From assembly GCA_001899205.1 (NCBI GenBank), contig MKVL01000015.1:152300-216299 (forward strand): a stretch of DNA of 64,000 nucleotides. Direction: 5' to 3'. Below, piece after piece: positions 63,053 to 64,000 of this stretch (positions are counted from its first letter, which is position 1; each line of letters begins with the position of its first letter). Below the pieces are notes generated by a model. It ran no database searches and was not told where the DNA came from. It saw only the letters and a program-made list of their open reading frames with translations. The position numbers and the translations under genes are program-made. The stretch comes from Mesorhizobium sp. 65-26 (GTDB taxonomy: Bacteria > Pseudomonadota > Alphaproteobacteria > Rhizobiales > Rhizobiaceae).

Positions 63053-63970
63053 TCAGGCTACGGGTGCTTCATAGGGCACGCGTTTCTGCAATTTATGGCC
63101 AAGGGCCGTCGCGAACTTCTGTGCGATCTTCTTGAAGCCAGCGGGGTGCGGATGCAATTCGTTGGCCCAGTCAGCCGGCTTCAGAATGCCTTGCGTCTCG
63201 ACGACGTGGAAATTGTTGGCCGCGTCGCTCTCCAGGCGTTTCAGCATCACCCGGAACGCCACCAGGGCGTCGTGCACGATCGCCTTGCCCTGCGGAACGG
63301 TCCAGTTGCAGAAGTCGATCGAGGGTTTCAGCCAGGGCCCGATGCACCACGGGCTGACCCCATTGGGGATCGGGAAGTCGTAACAGTGGCTGAACACCGG
63401 TACCCCGGGCGCAAGGCGATCCCGCAAGGCAAAGAGGGCAAGATAGCACGCCTCGACGATGCCAAGCGCCTTGTTGAAACGATCGGCATTCAACCCGGTG
63501 GAATGACCGTCGTTGAAATCGAGGAAAATGCAGAACTGGTTTCCGGCGATGTCATTGCCGCCGGCCGAGAACAGGATCGCGTCGGGCTTGCCGTGAAGCC
63601 AGTTAGCCCTGTCCCGTAGCGCTGTTATCATCCGCTCCTGCTTCGGCAGGGACATTTCCTCCGTCGCCGCGTCGCCGTGATGGGCAAGGTTCAGGATCTT
63701 GGGCGGCGTACTTCCCATCTTACCCAACTGCGCGATCACGTCGGTCCTGGCATATGGCAGCGTATTGCCGGTCAAAGGATAGTCGAACCATGAATCGCCC
63801 TGCGCCAGCATCGTGTAGGGCGTGTTGCGCGACTTCACCTTCAGTGTACGCGCACCGTCTTGCGCGGCCTGGAACCTGGCAATTTCGGATTGATGGATTC
63901 GCGTGCGTTCCGCGATGTCGTTTTCGATAAGACGACGCGAGGTCTGTTCTATGAACTCAGGCTGTCCCAT
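63053..63970 (-). CDS. SGNH/GDSL-hydrolase-like protein
   Basis: 305-aa esterase-like protein without a signal peptide. Block I is AQGDSWFDYP (Ser about 60), block III GGNDIAG (about 137), and the catalytic His lies in ELHPHPAGF (about 272). The usual D-x-x-H reads N-E-L-H. The ATG at 63970 follows GGGGAGGAAACCC. It is the last gene in the window and its upstream region is cut at 64000. Confidence 0.75.
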   Translation of the reverse strand: MGQPEFIEQTSRRLIENDIAERTRIHQSEIARFQAAQDGARTLKVKSRNTPYTMLAQGDSWFDYPLTGNTLPYARTDVIAQLGKMGSTPPKILNLAHHGDAATEEMSLPKQERMITALRDRANWLHGKPDAILFSAGGNDIAGNQFCIFLDFNDGHSTGLNADRFNKALGIVEACYLALFALRDRLAPGVPVFSHCYDFPIPNGVSPWCIGPWLKPSIDFCNWTVPQGKAIVHDALVAFRVMLKRLESDAANNFHVVETQGILKPADWANELHPHPAGFKKIAQKFATALGHKLQKRVPYEAPVA

Positions 63971-64000
63971 GGGTTTCCTCCCCAATAGCACCCTCGGGAA

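Overview
The window looks like chromosome of a high-GC alphaproteobacterium of the Rhizobiales, closest in feel to Mesorhizobium or another Phyllobacteriaceae. The grounds are the rhizobial PmtA beside dnaJ/dnaK, the Omp25-type porin, the EfeUO iron permease, the FCD- and UTRA-type GntR regulators, many TRAP/ABC catabolic operons, and short two-palindrome intergenic elements of the RIME kind. This is inference from content, not a database match. No rRNA, tRNA, transposase, integrase, phage gene or CRISPR array was recognised.

Left part (1-17.8 kb): efeO (cut by the window edge) and efeU; an unrecognised protein; comM (yifB) behind a LexA-type box; then a 6.4 kb block holding an Omp25-like barrel, a membrane GGDEF protein, a NarL-type kinase/regulator pair and an FkbM methyltransferase. 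That block is bounded by two direct copies of a 43-bp sequence that is the comM upstream region. After it come gshB, a gtrA/GT2 pair divergent from a GT-C membrane glycosyltransferase (a likely three-part polyprenyl-phosphate glycosylation set), and a GGDEF-EAL protein.

Middle (17.9-45 kb): a tightly coupled D-galactose (De Ley-Doudoroff) operon (SDR, dgoK, dgoA, lactonase); an ATP-grasp protein; a GntR regulator divergent from a class-III aminotransferase plus a TRAP transporter; a housekeeping stretch (DUF1330, pyrF, FMN reductase, esterase, pmtA, dnaJ, dnaK with an RpoH-like promoter); two large secreted proteins that share a domain; and rpe.

Right part (41.6-64 kb): an amino-sugar regulon. 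nagK-nagR-SIS deaminase-nagA on the minus strand faces an ABC transporter operon on the plus strand across an intergenic region in which promoter, operator and Shine-Dalgarno are mirrored almost exactly. The transport operon carries a lower-GC DUF4304 gene and a Gfo/Idh dehydrogenase. Then follow the last two enzymes of a non-phosphorylative deoxy-sugar route (SDR, FAH family), deoC with a double-domain ALDH16-type dehydrogenase, fpr, a hydantoinase/oxoprolinase pair, a small zinc-ribbon protein and an SGNH-hydrolase-like protein.

Most adjacent catabolic genes overlap by 4 bp (ATGA/GTGA), so translation is coupled. The best candidates for something new are the secreted protein pair (34.97-40.73 kb), the direct-repeat-bounded signalling block (5.2-11.7 kb), and the mirrored nag control region with its small leader gene.
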